DNA from: Fidelibacterota bacterium
GTDB lineage: Bacteria; Fidelibacterota; Fidelibacteria; Fidelibacterales; Fidelibacteraceae
DNA length: 5,932 nt
Assembly (NCBI GenBank): GCA_030629925.1
Contig: DAOVOB010000080.1
Span: 1-5,932 of the forward strand
Reading direction: 5' to 3'
Under the pieces are notes generated by a model. It did not search any database and was not told the DNA's origin. It saw only the letters and a list, made by a program, of their open reading frames with translations. Positions 5,322 to 5,932 of this stretch are shown here, in pieces. A program made the position numbers and the translations under genes. Positions within the stretch are counted from its first letter, which is position 1. Each line of letters starts with the position of its first letter.

Positions 5322-5932
5322 AACGCGCCCTGATCATATTCTTTATCGCTTTTCAGCTTTTATCGGCTGCAAATTATGATTCAATGGGGAAAGTCAAAAG
5401 AATCAACAGTATTGATCTACGCATGACAGACTACGGCTCAAGTTTGGGTGGAATGATGCAGTGGCGACTTCTAGATAATCTGCATGCCGGCATTCAAGCA
5501 AACTGGACCTTTGTTTCAAGTGGAAAAGAATATACCTGGACAGATCCTTATGATCCTTATCAACCCCCTATGAAATTAAATACCATTCATCTTGATTTCG
5601 TTAAAGCCGGGCTGTTTGTAAAAAAACATTTTTTCACACGACAATTAGCCAATACCTTTGCACCCTTTGTTTCCGTTCAAGCCGGTCCGGTACTGGCCAT
5701 TGATACGGATAATGATCCCTGGGCACCAATTTCCCGATATTCTGAAGCTTCATATTACCTTGGTTTTTACTCTCATTTTCATTTCGGCATTGATTTCATG
5801 ATGGAAAAACGCAGTTCTTTAACTGTTGCGCTTGGTTATGAGATCAACAGTTTCAAGCAAGCCGTGGATGAGGTGTTTTTAAAAACCAGCTGGAACGGCG
5901 CGGCGATCATCATGAATTATGGAAAATATTTC
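5318..5932 (+). CDS. Secreted protein, probable outer-membrane beta-barrel, 3' end beyond window
   Basis: The frame is open for 205 codons from the ATG to the right edge with no stop. The N-terminus MKRALIIFFIAFQLLSAA is a signal peptide with a likely cleavage after Ala18 (Ser at -3, Ala at -1). The mature part alternates polar and hydrophobic residues with many Tyr, Trp and Phe: IDLRMTDYGSSLGGMMQWRL, LHAGIQANWTFVS, FAPFVSVQAGPVLAI, SYYLGFYSHFHFGIDFMM, SLTVALGYEI, WNGAAIIMNYGKYF. These read as paired transmembrane beta strands joined by polar loops, as in small outer-membrane barrels. The last visible residue is Phe, and barrels often end in an aromatic residue, so the stop may lie just past the edge. 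I do not recognise the family. Possible roles are surface protein, small porin or envelope factor; none is shown. It overlaps coaX by four bases (ATGA), so translation is probably coupled. Confidence 0.8.
   Translation, partial: MKRALIIFFIAFQLLSAANYDSMGKVKRINSIDLRMTDYGSSLGGMMQWRLLDNLHAGIQANWTFVSSGKEYTWTDPYDPYQPPMKLNTIHLDFVKAGLFVKKHFFTRQLANTFAPFVSVQAGPVLAIDTDNDPWAPISRYSEASYYLGFYSHFHFGIDFMMEKRSSLTVALGYEINSFKQAVDEVFLKTSWNGAAIIMNYGKYF

Overview
This window looks like an ordinary chromosomal segment from a Gram-negative bacterium. It carries five complete genes and one gene cut by the right edge. Two features indicate a two-membrane cell: a small lipoprotein with a clear lipobox, and a secreted protein that reads like an outer-membrane beta-barrel. 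The housekeeping proteins, a possible Bacteroidetes-style promoter before gatB, and the absence of a ribosome-binding site at ruvB and the lipoprotein gene fit the wider Fibrobacteres-Chlorobi-Bacteroidetes (FCB) group, including its uncultured phyla. Good purine-rich ribosome-binding sites at queA, gatB and the last gene argue against a classical Bacteroidetes genome. The taxonomic reading is an inference with low confidence.

Layout. Positions 1-381 hold no supported gene. They contain degenerate intergenic repeats, a pyrimidine-rich tract, and a strong palindromic terminator at 318-337. Positions 382-2910 are read leftward: a small lipocalin-like lipoprotein (2563-2910), then ruvB (1439-2473) and queA (382-1452), the last two overlapping by 14 bases. 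Positions 2911-3109 form the divergent intergenic region, with a second 20-bp perfect palindrome and the likely gatB promoter. Positions 3110-5932 are read rightward: gatB (3110-4531), coaX (4533-5321) and the truncated barrel protein (5318 to the edge). These three are packed with a 1-base gap and a 4-base overlap, so they are very probably co-transcribed.

How the genes work together. RuvB moves Holliday junctions during recombinational repair, and QueA makes the epoxyqueuosine precursor of queuosine in tRNA. GatB is the kinase/transamidation subunit that corrects misacylated Glu-tRNA(Gln) or Asp-tRNA(Asn), and CoaX begins coenzyme A synthesis. These are core functions sharing transcripts rather than one pathway. 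The usual partners (ruvA, tgt, gatA, gatC) are not in the window.

I found no CRISPR array, phage, transposase, toxin-antitoxin pair, tRNA or rRNA, and no evidence for a new multi-gene system. The points most worth a second look are the small palindromic and tandem repeats in the two intergenic regions and the unfamiliar barrel protein translationally coupled to coaX.
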